In this document: positions 39,101 to 49,735 of the stretch, piece by piece | Position numbering within the stretch: position 1 is the first letter of the stretch | Layout of the letters: every line of letters starts with the position of its first letter | Source: Beroe forskalii | Lineage: Eukaryota > Ctenophora > Nuda > Beroida > Beroidae | NCBI GenBank assembly: GCA_011033025.1 | Contig: WFMF01000051.1 | Location: forward strand, 62,001-126,000 | Direction: 5' to 3' | DNA length: 64,000 bases | Made by a program: the position numbers and the translations under genes | The notes under the pieces: model-generated | Seen by the model: the letters and a program-made list of their open reading frames with translations, nothing else | What the model was told of the DNA's origin: nothing | The model's database searches: none

Positions 39101-42100
39101 CCATTATCCCATACACTCACGATACACTCATCTACCTATACACTCACGCTACATCCATCATCCAATACACTCATGATACACTCATCTACCCATACACTCA
39201 CCCTACATCCATATACCCATACACTCACGCTACATCGTATATACCCATACTCCCATATACTCACGCTACACTCACCTACCCATACACTCACGCTCCATCC
39301 ATAAACCCATACACTCATGCTACATCTATCTGTACCCATACACTCACGCTACACTCATCTACCCATACATCCATCTACCCATACTCCTTTGATTCACCCA
39401 TATAGTACGCCCATCTGCCAATTTACACACGATAAATCCATAGTTATACACTCACGATACAATCTTCCTACACTCATACGCTCACGATACAGATGATCTA
39501 GGTAAACTCATACAATCACTGTACAAAGATATACTCATGGTACACGCACTCATAGGTACACATATGGTACACTCATTCACTATACACACATATTTTATGT
39601 TTTTACCATATTATCTGTATGATTGTGTACCTGCCATTAACTCATTAATGTATGTTCATATGATGAGTGCATACACTCATTGAATGTAAACCTACACTCA
39701 TGTACACATGTTCACTCACCAATCGCCATACTAACATTATACAATCATGGTACCTACACAAATGTACTCATGGTAGGTTCTCTCATATCACTCACGATAC
39801 ACTCACAAACGGGCATCATCTTATCGTAACTCTGTTTTGTTTTCAGGTCTGTTCTTTGACGGAAAAAAGGACAAGACAGCAGTTCGGAACAAAGAGGCTA
39901 AGCGGAATGACATAGAGACAGAGAGTCACTGTTCGCTGGTTCTTCACTACCCTGACAGGACGATGGAGGAGAAGCAGGAAGGCAGATACATCGGGCACAT
40001 CAACCTGGAGAATGGCACCGGTTTGTAGTAACAGTAACTTATTGCCTTGTTCCTCTCACATTGGATGCAACTCATCAGCTCGCTGCCACGAATTAATGTC
40101 GAGTCGATTGCTTTGATTCTAACGAGAAAATAATTTTTAAACTTTGAAGGTATCATTTGACTATTTAAATTTATACTTTGTCTATCTCAGGGGTGAACAT
40201 AGCGTGTGGTATCATGGATTATGTGGAGGCAGCCAAGCTAGACCTTTCGCCGTGGGAACTGCTGGGCTGTGATGGCACAGTGTCGAACACTGGTCATTTG
40301 GTAAGTTATTATATTAAAGCAATAAATTATAATTTCTAAAACCTAGATATTGTTGAGATTAATAGGTTGCGATCTATTTTCAGGTGAAATAGCAATCCTT
40401 TACCACATTTTAGGACTTTTTACAAACTTCTATTTCAGGAAGGAGTGCATGCACACCTGCAGCGCATTTTGAAGAAGCCCCTATTCCTCTCCGTATGTTT
40501 GCTTCACCATGTTGAGCTTCCCCTTCGCCACCTGGTTGAGGAGATTGACGGACCAACCTCAGGTAAACACAGTTCTTCATTAACCAGTACCTGAACCAAT
40601 AGTTTTTGGTACCACTTCACCTATGAAACACTCATACAATCACGAAAGGTGTATTATACGTGTTAATATAATGTCCTATACTGAAAGTTGAAATCCCCTG
40701 TAGGCCTCTATTCAAACTTTTTAAGAGCTATCTTCTACTCGTTTAGTTTCCTCTTTAAACAAAAAGCTACATTCAATAACTCATCAGGTCCCGAGCAGTT
40801 CAGCGGCTGTATTGGAAAGCTCTTGAAGACAGATGTGTGGGAGCTCCCTGTCGCTGATAACTTCGAGACGTTCACTGTCCCGGATTTTCCTGATGTGCCA
40901 CAAGCAGTGAAGAAGGAGCTGTCCAACGATGCACTCTACCTCTTACGAGTGTGTATCGCCATCATCACAGGTAAGTTCTAGTGCAGTTCAATTACTTTTG
41001 ACTTGAAAAATAGATCATATTAACTTCTAATACATTCTTTTATCTTTATATCATATTGCCATGTTCAAAATTGACTGCAGTCATCACCCGAAACAGGACA
41101 TGTCCTGTTTCGGGTGATGTCTCTCAAAGATACTTCCGAAGTAAATCTGTATTCTGATTTCTAAACTTCATTTTATATCTAACCAGAGTTCTCCTCAGGA
41201 ATCGTTCCAGCTGATCTGAAGCATGCAAAGATTGGCAAACTCTGTCAGAGCCGGTGGCTGACATTGGCGAGTCGTTTGTGCCGGTTACACATTTCTGGGA
41301 CATGCACTGACCCTAATCTACGCTTGTTGGTGAACTACATCGTCCAGGTGTACTACAAGGTACCTAAACAATAAGTATATTTTATAAAATATTCCTTTGT
41401 GGCGCTCTCCTGGATAGCCATCTCATAGTACTACCTAAACGATAGTTATATAGATTACGAGAAATTTACCTTTGCCTAGAGTAACTTAATGAATTTCAGT
41501 ACTTTCTTGAAACAGCTCCATGGATAACCGTTTCAGACTTATGCCAACATAAAGATGAAGTGCACGCTCGTGTCGGGACCAGGGCACTTACTCAACGAGA
41601 TCCAGATGATAAGGGAACACTGTGAGGCTCGGGAGAGGGACATCGCTCTGAAGACAGTGGAGTATAACAACTACTTCGCACATCCTGAGGCGATCCTGCT
41701 GGCTATGCTTGGTAACTATAATGCAAAATACAATCATAATATGATTGTATTATAAAGTTACGATCATATTACGATCATATTACGATCATATTACGATCAT
41801 ATTACGATCATATTACGATCATATTATTTAATTAAGCATATTTAATTAAGCATGGACTGATCGGACTACAGCACTTCTGTACTGTAGTTCGTAGATTAAA
41901 ATACATGTCTCTGGACTTTTTTAAGAAAATAAACCTATCAGATTAAATCATCAACTACCTATTTACTATTTTAACTCCTTCAGGATCCGACGATGAGTCT
42001 GACCGCAGGAAAGCTATCAGCATTATCAGTGACATACGAGGATTCTCACGGCGGACAACCAGAGTTTTCCTAAAGCCAGTCCTCAACCGCACTGCCGTCA

Positions 42101-42841
42101 CAGTTTTCCAGCTGGCCAACATCAAGAAGGTAAGCACTATTGTAATTTATACAGGATAAATCCCTTGAATATATGTAGGTATAGGAATTCAATGAAGGTA
42201 ATTATGTTATGACGAATTGTGGGAGTGGGACTGGTCAGTGCAGTCTCGGCAGATTGTCATATTGATATTCATAATGGTTCGCTCTGCACCTTCTGGTGAT
42301 AATGTTGCGATGTATACGCCTCATTGTTGTACTAAAGTACTAAGAGTATCTGAGTAGGTATATTGATATTGAACAGAGCAAGTGGCTGATCAAATCATGT
42401 TTAAAATTTTATCAAAACATGAAAATTCATTAGTTCATTGCAGTTTATTTCATGACCAATAATACCTCACTCTTGATAAATCAGCCATTTACTAATTTCT
42501 TTTTGATATTGATAAACTATAATTAAGTAATCGATATATTTCAGTTCACTAGTGGGAAGGGCCGGCTCTCAGGACAGTGGGTCTTTCTTACGCAGTCGAA
42601 GGGCTGGCAGCTGGTGACTGAGCCTCCGATGACACTCGGCAAGCCCCTGGACGAGTATCTCACCACGCCGCTGAAGATCAACTACCCTTGCCACAGCCAG
42701 TCAGTTGAGAGAGCAGTTGCACTGACATCATCATCAGTCAAGAGGAAGGTTGGCTACGAGAAGCAGAGAAACTTGGGGCTTGTGAAGTACAACAGCAGGA
42801 AGGAGTACAAAGGAAAGGTGGCTGTGAAACGGTTTGGATGA
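27199..42841 (+). CDS. Spliced transposase-like protein, 12 exons, 701 aa
   Basis: Exons with GT-AG borders and matching phases: 27199-27410, 27547-27681, 27889-28000, 28268-28532, 39847-40020, 40191-40300, 40439-40562, 40788-40970, 41187-41359, 41537-41711, 41984-42129, 42545-42841 (2106 nt, 701 residues plus stop). The start ATG (AACCATGG) has a good context. Visible blocks: N-terminal helical region (1-116), acidic/Pro-rich linker (about 120-170), LFFDGKKD at 243-250, GCDGTVSNTG at 325-334, HHVELPLRHL at 359-368, SRWLT at 460-464, NNYFAHPEAILLAML at 540-554, and a C-terminal PCHSQSVERAV block. I recall the same block order from a widespread family of uncharacterised insect and cnidarian proteins. 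D246/D250, D327 and the following C..H and RW blocks resemble an RNase H-like, hAT-type transposase plan; that is inference. No frameshift or stop was found, so it may be functional. It lies between inverted arms, suggesting it is the transposase of that element; a domesticated host gene is the alternative. Confidence 0.85.
28566..28860 (+). repeat. Unique intron block, first copy of a 2.88-kb duplication
   Basis: Contains TGTATGATTTCCAGTGGTCA, then TGGAACAGTGGCTAGCCTGA and GGTTGCGTCTTTATTTTGTT. The same 290 bp recurs at 31450-31745, also running into 27-bp units, so a segment of about 2,885 bp including non-repetitive intron was duplicated in tandem. Confidence 0.9.
28840..39500 (+). repeat. 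10.7-kb minisatellite, 27-bp unit, inside intron 4
   Basis: The unit is close to CCCATACACTCACGCTACAT plus a variable 7-nt tail (CCATCAT, CCATATA, TCATCTA and similar). It repeats about 390 times. Units keep 27-bp register for long stretches, so all frames stay open and produce 9-residue repeats on both strands (SVWVDGCSV-like on -, THTLTLHPS-like on +). The + strand is very poor in G and has one CpG per unit (CACGCT). Register is clean at 31.7-34.8 kb and ragged at about 34.8-38.5 kb. The array is wholly contained in the 11.3-kb intron between exons 4 and 5 of the transposase-like gene. Confidence 0.95.
31450..31745 (+). repeat. Unique intron block, second copy of the 2.88-kb duplication
   Basis: Interrupts the minisatellite. 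Nearly identical to 28566-28860, differing by a handful of substitutions and small indels (for example AAGCTTATAAGTTATCC versus AAGCTTATGTTATCC). The low divergence indicates a recent unequal exchange, or an assembly duplication. Confidence 0.9.
41082..41119. repeat. Perfect 38-nt palindrome in intron 8
   Basis: Two 19-nt arms, CATCACCCGAAACAGGACA and its exact complement, meet with no spacer. It lies in the intron between exons 8 and 9. Could be a tiny foldback insertion. Confidence 0.9.
41760..41825. repeat. 11-bp tandem repeat in intron 10
   Basis: ACGATCATATT repeated six times just after exon 10, followed by a duplicated ATTTAATTAAGCAT. A simple minisatellite. Confidence 0.9.
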
Positions 42842-43580
42842 CTTTGATGTACTAGGCATATAACGTATTGAATTTGTATAATGTATATTGTATTTGAATT
42901 TGATGTATTTGTATATACTTAAATGAGATTATAGAATAGTAAGTATTATAGACTAGTGTTTTGGAGGTTATAAGCAGATTTATGATAGGTTGATACCTAT
43001 TTAATGTAATACTATAAATAGATTGTAAATATTTGCATAGTTTTAACTTTTATAACGTGACAATGGGAATGAATTAATTGATTCATTTTTTCGGCAGATT
43101 AGGTATGTTATTATACTTATATAGTTGTCTCTATCACAGATATATTTTTTCAAGATAGAAATTTGTTGCGATTAAGTTAGTAAGTTAATAAGCTTAAAGT
43201 TAAACCAAATTAGGTAAATAGTAAAATTAGTTATATTTCAATGACAGTTGCTTTACTTAAAATTTAAGTTTATATTCGAGAACCTTGTACCTAATTATAC
43301 TATATAATTATGTATGTTTCTACATTGTAATGATACATAGGTACGCTAACTAATTGATTATTTTTCAGAATGACATTTCTTATTTGACATTTATCTCCAG
43401 TGGTTCACCGGGGACGGGATTTCGCCGGGTATTTTTGACTCCTCAATTTTGCTGGGGCCGGGATAAACCGCATCATTGAAGTTGAACTTTTGCCAGAGCC
43501 GGGATTGAAAATGAAAAATTATGCCGGGGATGGTATTTAGAATTTTGTACAAAATTTACTGCACTATAGATATAATTATT
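42842..43580. other. AT-rich DNA downstream of the transposase-like gene
   Basis: Presumed 3' UTR and spacer. No canonical AATAAA was seen close to the stop. At about 43395-43540 there is a small cluster of GCCGGGAT/GCCGGGGAT motifs of unknown nature. Confidence 0.4.
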
Positions 43581-44239
43581 GGCACAATCCCACCTATGCA
43601 AACCACCGATTCGGTGCGCATTCGGCGCTTATAAACACGAATAAGCACCGATAGGCGTCATCGTTTATAGGCGACTAAAGGCGCCAAAAATTAATATATA
43701 TATTTTTTTTATCGGCGGTCGTCGCCGCTGATGAGCGCCTATGCAACGCCTATCGGCGCTTTCGGTGCTTTTCGACCGCTTATCAGCGCCTATGTTTTCA
43801 ACCGCATTATAATTATATAGGCGCCGATATTGATTTCAAGCAATCTATGTTATTCCTCTTTTTTGATGAATTAAGAGAATGAGTTTAATGAGCTGAGCTG
43901 CGAGCCCATTATCGGCCAATGACCTAAATTCATTGGTTCAAATTCTATTGGGTCAGGGTTTATTTGGGTTAGGGTTTGGCTTAGGATTTGAGTTAGGCGC
44001 CTATATAGGCGGTTGTTAAAAACGTAGGCGCCGATAAGCGGTCGAAAAGCGCCACCAGGCAGTGCATAGGCGTTAATCGGAGCCGAAGATCGCCCATAAA
44101 ATTAAAAATATAAATTTTTGGGCGTCTATATGCGCCTATAAGTATAAGCGGTGACGCGTATCGGCGCCAAAAAACTTACAGGCGCCGATTCGGCGCTTAT
44201 CGGCGCAGAATCGGCGATTTGCATAAGTGGGATTTTGCC
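43581..44239. mobile_element. GGCGCC-family foldback element
   Basis: TIRs GGCACAATCCCACCTATGCA and the complement of GGCAAAATCCCACTTATGCA. The body has GGCGCC/TATAGGCGC motifs in both orientations and a reduced TTAGGG-like core (GGGTTAGGGTTTGGCTTAGG near 43970). Same family as 16855-18095, more diverged. Inserted between the transposase-like gene and the right inverted arm. Confidence 0.8.
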
Positions 44240-44474
44240 TTATTATCAGACCTATAATTACAGGCGCCAACCGGCACCCAATCGGTGATCTAGCTGGATA
44301 TGGAATGAGAACGGACAATTCCTCTAAGACAATTCAACTCCCGACACTTCGACGCATACCATAATATTTCACCTCTATAAGTAAAACGTCAGGGTAAGGG
44401 TCTGTGCTACAGTTCGGTTAGGGTAAGTATCTGGGTTAACGTCAGGGCTTTTCGTTATAAGGTTAGGATTATGG

Positions 44475-45151
44475 TAATACTAGCAGGCCCGTTGGGCTCG
44501 CTAGATAATACAGAACCAAATACTAAGCTCATAAAAAAGTTTATGAAGGAGCAAATTCGTTGGTTACTTTTAGTATCATGCTGGACCGGGCAAGTTTTGA
44601 TAATTATGATTTTCGATTGTATGATGAAGTCAAATCTGAAAATTAAAACCGAGTATCGTACTCATATTGAACGTTGAATTAATCATTGATTCAAAGGCAA
44701 GAGCAGTTTTCCAAATTCGCAATGTACTATGCCCAAATCCGATTCAATTTGATTTTGCTTTTGGCCAATCTTGAATTGCTCTAAATTCACACTAATTATT
44801 TCCGTTTATATTATCAACTCAGCATTGATTTAAATCGACTGAAATCTGCCACAGATCTATGAGATGCCATCGGAAATAACCTCCACGATGCCAGCCATAC
44901 CCGTTCTCTATCTTTAGATCTTGAATTTGAAATGAAAAACAGTAAACACGTCGTTCTTTTAAACGCTACAACGCAGCAGTTAACAACGTATCAGAAAGCA
45001 CTCTCATAGAACTGAGCTTAACTTGCACGTGCAGAATATCTGTATCCATAGCAACGGCGCTACTTAGCCCGGCTTAGCCTTTGTTTCTCTTGATATCATC
45101 TTGGCAAGCTCAAATTTAATTGTATACGGCGGCACAAACATTATTCACGTG
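44475..45151 (+). repeat. Interspersed repeat, inverted relative to 51929-52710
   Basis: Starts ATACTAGCAGGCCC and ends CATTATTCACGTG. Matches 51929-52710 in reverse orientation, with strong identity in the last 200 bp (for example TTGGCAAGCTCAAATTTAAT and GTTTCTCTTGATA) and weaker identity inward. Short inverted motifs ACAATTCAACTCCCGACACT (44330) and its near complement at about 45190-45212 bracket it. No intact ORF. Confidence 0.65.
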
Positions 45152-45225
45152 TGACTTTACTTTATGTAATAGATGCAGGACAGAGAGATAAAGTGCCGGG
45201 AGGTGAATTATCGTTGTTGAAACAG

Positions 45226-45540
45226 GTCCGTAGCAAGGAATTTTCCGGGGGCCCTGCGAAGTGAACAAGCTTCGGCCGGAGTTTGGGGGCGCAGCCCCCA
45301 AAAGTGTACCGGGGCCCCAGAAATATTTTTGAAAACTATGGTGTTCTGGACTGTTTTTACAATAAAATTGACCGGAAGTCCGGAAGGCAGTTTCTTCTGT
45401 CAAAATTAGAGCAAAATTGTCGCAGTTTCCTTTTTTGTGAGGGGGCCACAGCCCCTTATAGTTATACGGCCCTCCCCCTAAATACATGCCTGTGTTGAAA
45501 TGTCGGAATCTCGTCCACCGGGCCGGGGATAGAATTGTCA
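45226..45540. repeat. GC-rich dispersed repeat fragment (tentative)
   Basis: Begins CCGTAGCAAGGAATTTTCCG, contains GGGGGCGCAGCCCCC (hairpin) and ends near a CCGGGCCGGGG run. The opening and the hairpin resemble a repeat type common in invertebrate genomes, from memory only. Its overlapping ORFs are not credible genes. Confidence 0.4.
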
Positions 45541-46623
45541 AAAAAAAGATCCCGAAATAAAACCTACGGCAATTCTTGAAGTACGCTGTCTGCGATGTCT
45601 AGTATCCACTAAGCTCTAACAGAGCCTGCTGAGCTTACATATATAGAAATAGAATTGCAATTGGATAACACTTAAGTATAAGTCGATTCATAATACTCGA
45701 TTAGTCTATAACTCGATTAAAACTGTATCGATGCTTGATTCATAATATATTAAAATTTAAATCATCCCGTTCATTGAAGGGGACAATCTCCGAGAATGGG
45801 GACAAGTACTGCTTGAGCCGTGAGAGCCTGAGGCATCCCACGCTCGGGGCGACCGATTGTCCCCACTTTTGTCCCCACCTTGTCCCCACCTTGTCCCCAC
45901 CTTGTCCCCACCTTTGTCCCTCATTCTGGGAACACAGCGGCTCCAAACTATAATACTTTGGAGTGGGAATGTTGGGAGACCCATACTGATACTCCCATGG
46001 AACCCTTGAAACTATAATAGAAGTATAACAATAGAACTATCATATTCATTGATAATATATTATTTAACTTATAGACCATTATTGATTTTATATGCATTAT
46101 GCGTGCAGGATGAATTTTCATCCAAATAAGAGTAAATTCCTGCTGAAAACAATTCGCAAATCGGAAGTTCTCTTCAGCGCAAGGTTTTTTAACTGAGTTA
46201 GAGTAACTGAGCGAAAATTTGCGCTTAGTCACCACTCAGTTGCACTCTGACTCAAATCCGCTTATTTCAAATAAATTTTGCGCTTTAGACCCCCGAAATG
46301 CTCTAACTAAACGATAATTGAGCGCAAATGAGCGGCTCAACTGGGCGAATCTAAGTGTTAAGAAAATTTAATCTCAGCCCAACAAGGGCGCAATACGCAA
46401 TACTATTCAATTCATACTGTATCACGAGTCGATTCACACGCAGAAGGTGTGAAAATGACATTGATGTAGATCGATGTAGATTGGGTCATGTGATCTGTTC
46501 CATATCATGTAGGATATCCGAACCCTGTTAATGCCGCTGACACACCTAAGGCTCAAAGTCTGAATAAGCTCTCAGATCACATATCATCCTGTCAGTAACG
46601 AGCACTGAAGTTATGGCATGTCG

Positions 46624-46633
46624 GTATATATAC
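46624..46633 (+). promoter_or_regulatory. TATA-like element before the FLYWCH ORF
   Basis: GTATATATAC lies about 73-82 bp upstream of the ATG at 46706. It is mirrored in the left arm near 26290. Position and sequence suit a core promoter; no experimental support. Confidence 0.5.
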
Positions 46634-46705
46634 ACCCAGCAAATGCAATGATATTATCTTTCATCGTTTCTACAGTATTGTTTCGACACCCACAACTTAA
46701 CCCCA

Positions 46706-47341
46706 ATGGAGAAAACCTTCCTGTCAATGCTGAACTCCCCTGCCTCATCTCCCCACTCCACTCCCGTGAAGCTGCTTCAACTCCGTCCGTCCCTTACCAC
46801 ACCAACTGCGTCTCCCCAACAACCATCCATCAATCCCTTCCCTGATGTTGACTTAGAGCAACACTCCTGCCTGTTCCTCCTCCCTGCTGACAATGCCGAC
46901 ATTGCCGCTGCAGCCTCCAGTGACACCGCTACAGCTCCCGAAACTGCTGCCGACACCGCAACAGAAGCTGCCCAGCAGAGCTGCCTCAGCGTTACTCCCC
47001 CATCACCTCCCGTGACTGCCTGCCCTTCACCTCCAATGACCTACTGCCCATCAACTTCACCCCCTGCTGCTCACCGTCCCATCCCCCGGCCTCCGACAGC
47101 TGTCCCTGCAACTTCTGGGTTGGCTGGAAGGCCTCAACCAGCCTTCACCACTCTTCCAACTTCAACGGGGAAGAAGAAGTTGAGCATTGATGGTGCTTCC
47201 TTCTACGAGTTCAGGAAGAACCAGAACGGAACGTTACTCTTCCGCTGTCTGAAGAAGAAGAAAGGATGCACAGCCTCCCTAACCCTGACAGCAAACCTGG
47301 AGCGAATCATTCGCAGTAACCTTACTCACAAGAATCATTAA
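46706..47341 (+). CDS. FLYWCH-type zinc-finger protein, intact right-arm copy
   Basis: 211 codons, single exon. The first about 150 residues are low-complexity, rich in Pro, Thr, Ser and Ala, with no recognisable fold. The C-terminus fits the FLYWCH finger: KKLSIDGASFYEFRKNQNG, then C181, C188 and the terminal H208-K-N-H211, giving the C-x6-C...H-x-H metal-ligand pattern. The usual aromatic W/Y before the first Cys is replaced (LLFRC). The protein stops at the last ligand. FLYWCH fingers bind DNA or protein and are known as accessory domains in some animal transposons, notably MULE-type; a role in binding the element's own ends is inference. ATG chosen as the first in-frame Met matching the left-arm start. 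Confidence 0.8.
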   Translation: MEKTFLSMLNSPASSPHSTPVKLLQLRPSLTTPTASPQQPSINPFPDVDLEQHSCLFLLPADNADIAAAASSDTATAPETAADTATEAAQQSCLSVTPPSPPVTACPSPPMTYCPSTSPPAAHRPIPRPPTAVPATSGLAGRPQPAFTTLPTSTGKKKLSIDGASFYEFRKNQNGTLLFRCLKKKKGCTASLTLTANLERIIRSNLTHKNH

Positions 47342-47351
47342 TTTTGAGTGT

Positions 47352-48012
47352 TATTTATATCTTACTTATATTTTATGTGTGCTTGCGATAAATCTATAAA
47401 TTTTCTGATTACATCCGACCTACACAAGTCTACAGTTACACACCGACACTACACACGGGAGTACAATGTACATTGTCCCCTAGTGAGCAGGATTGTCCCC
47501 TGTCGTTCTACATGCTCAGCAGCATATCATACTGGTCCTGTCATTTGCTTCATCCCACCCCAATAGCCCATACTATGTCGATCAGTTTATCAAATGCTCA
47601 GCATCATCACCAGGCAAGGCCACTTCACCCTCATTAACATTCTGAGCTAGTGTCAGTGTGTGATATTTCAATAAACACGGCCTTTGTTGAAAACTATATT
47701 TGAATTCCTTGAAATATTGGTCAAGTACACCCTACTTCGATCTAGCAAATATCGGTCAAGTACACCCTACTTCAATGCATATCTCGCGGAACTGCAGCAG
47801 AATCTTGCGCGCGCGGATATAAGCGCGCGCGTAGAATCCGCGGATGGTCACGCCATTCGCGCCTTCCATACAAGTATGGCCGATACAAATCGTCAACGCT
47901 CCAGGGGTTCCCGGGGTCCAATTTCAAAAAACCGGATATCCTCGGTCTTGTCTCACCGAGATCTATCGCTCAGGGGTTGAGCACCAAAAATTTATTTTTT
48001 TTGGTGCACCCT
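47352..48012. other. Spacer after the right arm, candidate poly(A) site
   Basis: AATAAA at 47670-47675, about 330 bp after the FLYWCH stop, could serve that gene. A direct repeat containing CGGTCAAGTACACCCTACTT occurs twice near 47722-47782, and a GCGCGCG-rich hairpin lies near 47810-47835. The 98-codon ORF at 47684-47980 runs across these repeats and is not a credible gene. Confidence 0.4.
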
Positions 48013-49735
48013 AAGACTATGATATTTCCTTCTCCAAAGATGATGTCATCGCAGCAATTCATTCCATTAAAGCAGATGCTGCAGCAGGACCAGATGGAGT
48101 GCCTGTGATTGTGCTCAAAAATTGTGCTGCAGAACTTTCTGAGCCCATCACAAATATTTGGTCTGAGTCCTATAGGCTAGGCATTGTCCCTGAGTACTAC
48201 AAATGTAGCCATGTGACACCCTTGTACAAGAAGGGTGACAGAGCCAGAGTCATCAACTACAGGCCAGTGACTCTCACTTCACATGTTGTGAAGATATTTG
48301 AGCGTATCCTACGCAAAGTAGTTGTGGATTACCTTGAAGAAAATAACATCCTAAGTAGCAAGCAGCATGGGTTCCGGTCTGGTAAAAGCTGTCTCACGCA
48401 GATGTTAAGCCACTTTGATGAGATCATTGAAGGCCTTACCCCTTGGTAAGGACACTGATGCAATATACTTGGACTATGCAAAAGCATTTGACAAAGTGGA
48501 TCACCGGCTGCTACTTGAAAAGCTGAAACGGTATGGTTTCAGCCAGCAATTCATTGAATGGATCAAGTCATTCCTCTCCAACCGGCCTCAGAGTGTAGTT
48601 CTAAATGGAGTCCATTCTGTTCTTAGCCATCATCATAAGTGGTGTTCCCCCAGGGAACCGTCTTAGGCCCTATCCTTTTCATCATTTTCATGAATGATAT
48701 GGAAAATGGCATCATACACTCCAAAATCAGTTTCTTTGCTGATGACACTCGTGTATCCAAGCAGATATCTTCTGAACTGGATGTCCATCTGCTTCAAGAG
48801 GATCTAGACTATGTCATTGACTGGTCGAAATCCAACAATATGATGCTCCATGAAGACAAATTTGAACTCATAATCCATAAAAATAAGCCTAAATCAGCTA
48901 TCTATGAGTTACCATTCATGCCAGAAGTCATGTCATACAATGTCTCCACTGGGGAAACCATCACCCCAGTTGAACAACTCAAAGACCTAGGGGTTATTGT
49001 TTCAGCATCTCTCTCTTGGCGCCCTCACCTGAGTAGTATTGTCCAGCGAGCTCGTTCTGTTGCATCTTGGGTCCTTAGTGTTCAGATCAAGGGATTCAAC
49101 AACAATGGTAACGCTCTACAAGTCTCTTGTCCGCTGCCACTTAGAATACTGCTGTCCACTTTGGCATCCGTCAGCAATCCAAGACATAAAGCTCATTGAA
49201 GGGGTACAGCGATCATTCACCTCTAAGATCAATGGTGTTCAACATCTCAATTACTGGCAGCGGCTTAAATGTCTTGGACTCATGTCACTTCAACGCAGAC
49301 GTGAGCGATACATCATAATCCAAATGTGGAAAATACTCCATGGCCTCTGTCAAAATGATGTTAATGTTCAGTTCTCAGCACCATCCCGTAATGGCATCAA
49401 GGCTAAGATTCCTAGTCTTTCGAGGCACAGCAGTCAGCATAATCAGTCTCTGTATGATCCTTCATTCGCTGTGATCGGCCCAAAATTATGGAACTGCCTC
49501 CCTAGCAGCTTGCCACAAATAGCAGACCTGAGCAGTTTAAGCAAAAAAATTAACAAAATTTTTGCTTACATTCCCAGACAACCCGCCAACGGGAGACTAC
49601 ACAACAGTGAATAATAATTCGCTGTTAGATTGGTGCATGAACAAAGCAGAGGCGAATCTGCTAGGGCAGTCGCGGACACATGTGATGACCCAGTAGAAGT
49701 TCTACGAAACAGACGCAAGTAACGCAAGTAAGTAA
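48013..49735 (+). pseudogene. CR1/Jockey-like retrotransposon, 5'-truncated, frameshifted RT
   Basis: Near-identical to the copy at 56353-58900 but on the other strand. Starts within the N-terminal part of the RT coding region and keeps the RT blocks in pieces: HGFRSGKSCLTQM, LDYAKAFDKVDH, the PQG turn and FADDT. Frames are broken by an extra C near 48440 (TTACCCCTTGG), an extra C near 48650 (TTCCCCCAGG) and a 2-nt loss near 49080, with further changes near the C-terminus. The 3' end is ACGCAAGTAACGCAAGTAAG rather than poly(A), as in CR1-type elements. Not functional. Confidence 0.9.

Larger units (their letters stand above)
45776..47351 (+). repeat. Right arm of the 1.57-kb inverted repeat
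   Basis: Reverse complement of 25585-27149. From inner to outer edge it holds GAAGGGGACAATCTCCGAGA, a TTGTCCCCACC tandem at about 45865-45915, about 700 bp of non-coding sequence, a TATA-like site, and the intact FLYWCH ORF. It ends 10 bp after that ORF's stop codon (TTTTGAGTGT). No obvious target duplication was found at the outer edges. Confidence 0.93.

Noticed and set aside
28840..39500. CRISPR array
   Set aside because: Units are contiguous 27-bp repeats without unique spacers, in a eukaryotic intron.
45776..47351. Polinton/Maverick terminal repeat
   Set aside because: Long inverted arms fit, but no polymerase B, integrase, capsid or packaging ATPase ORF is present in the 18.6 kb between them.
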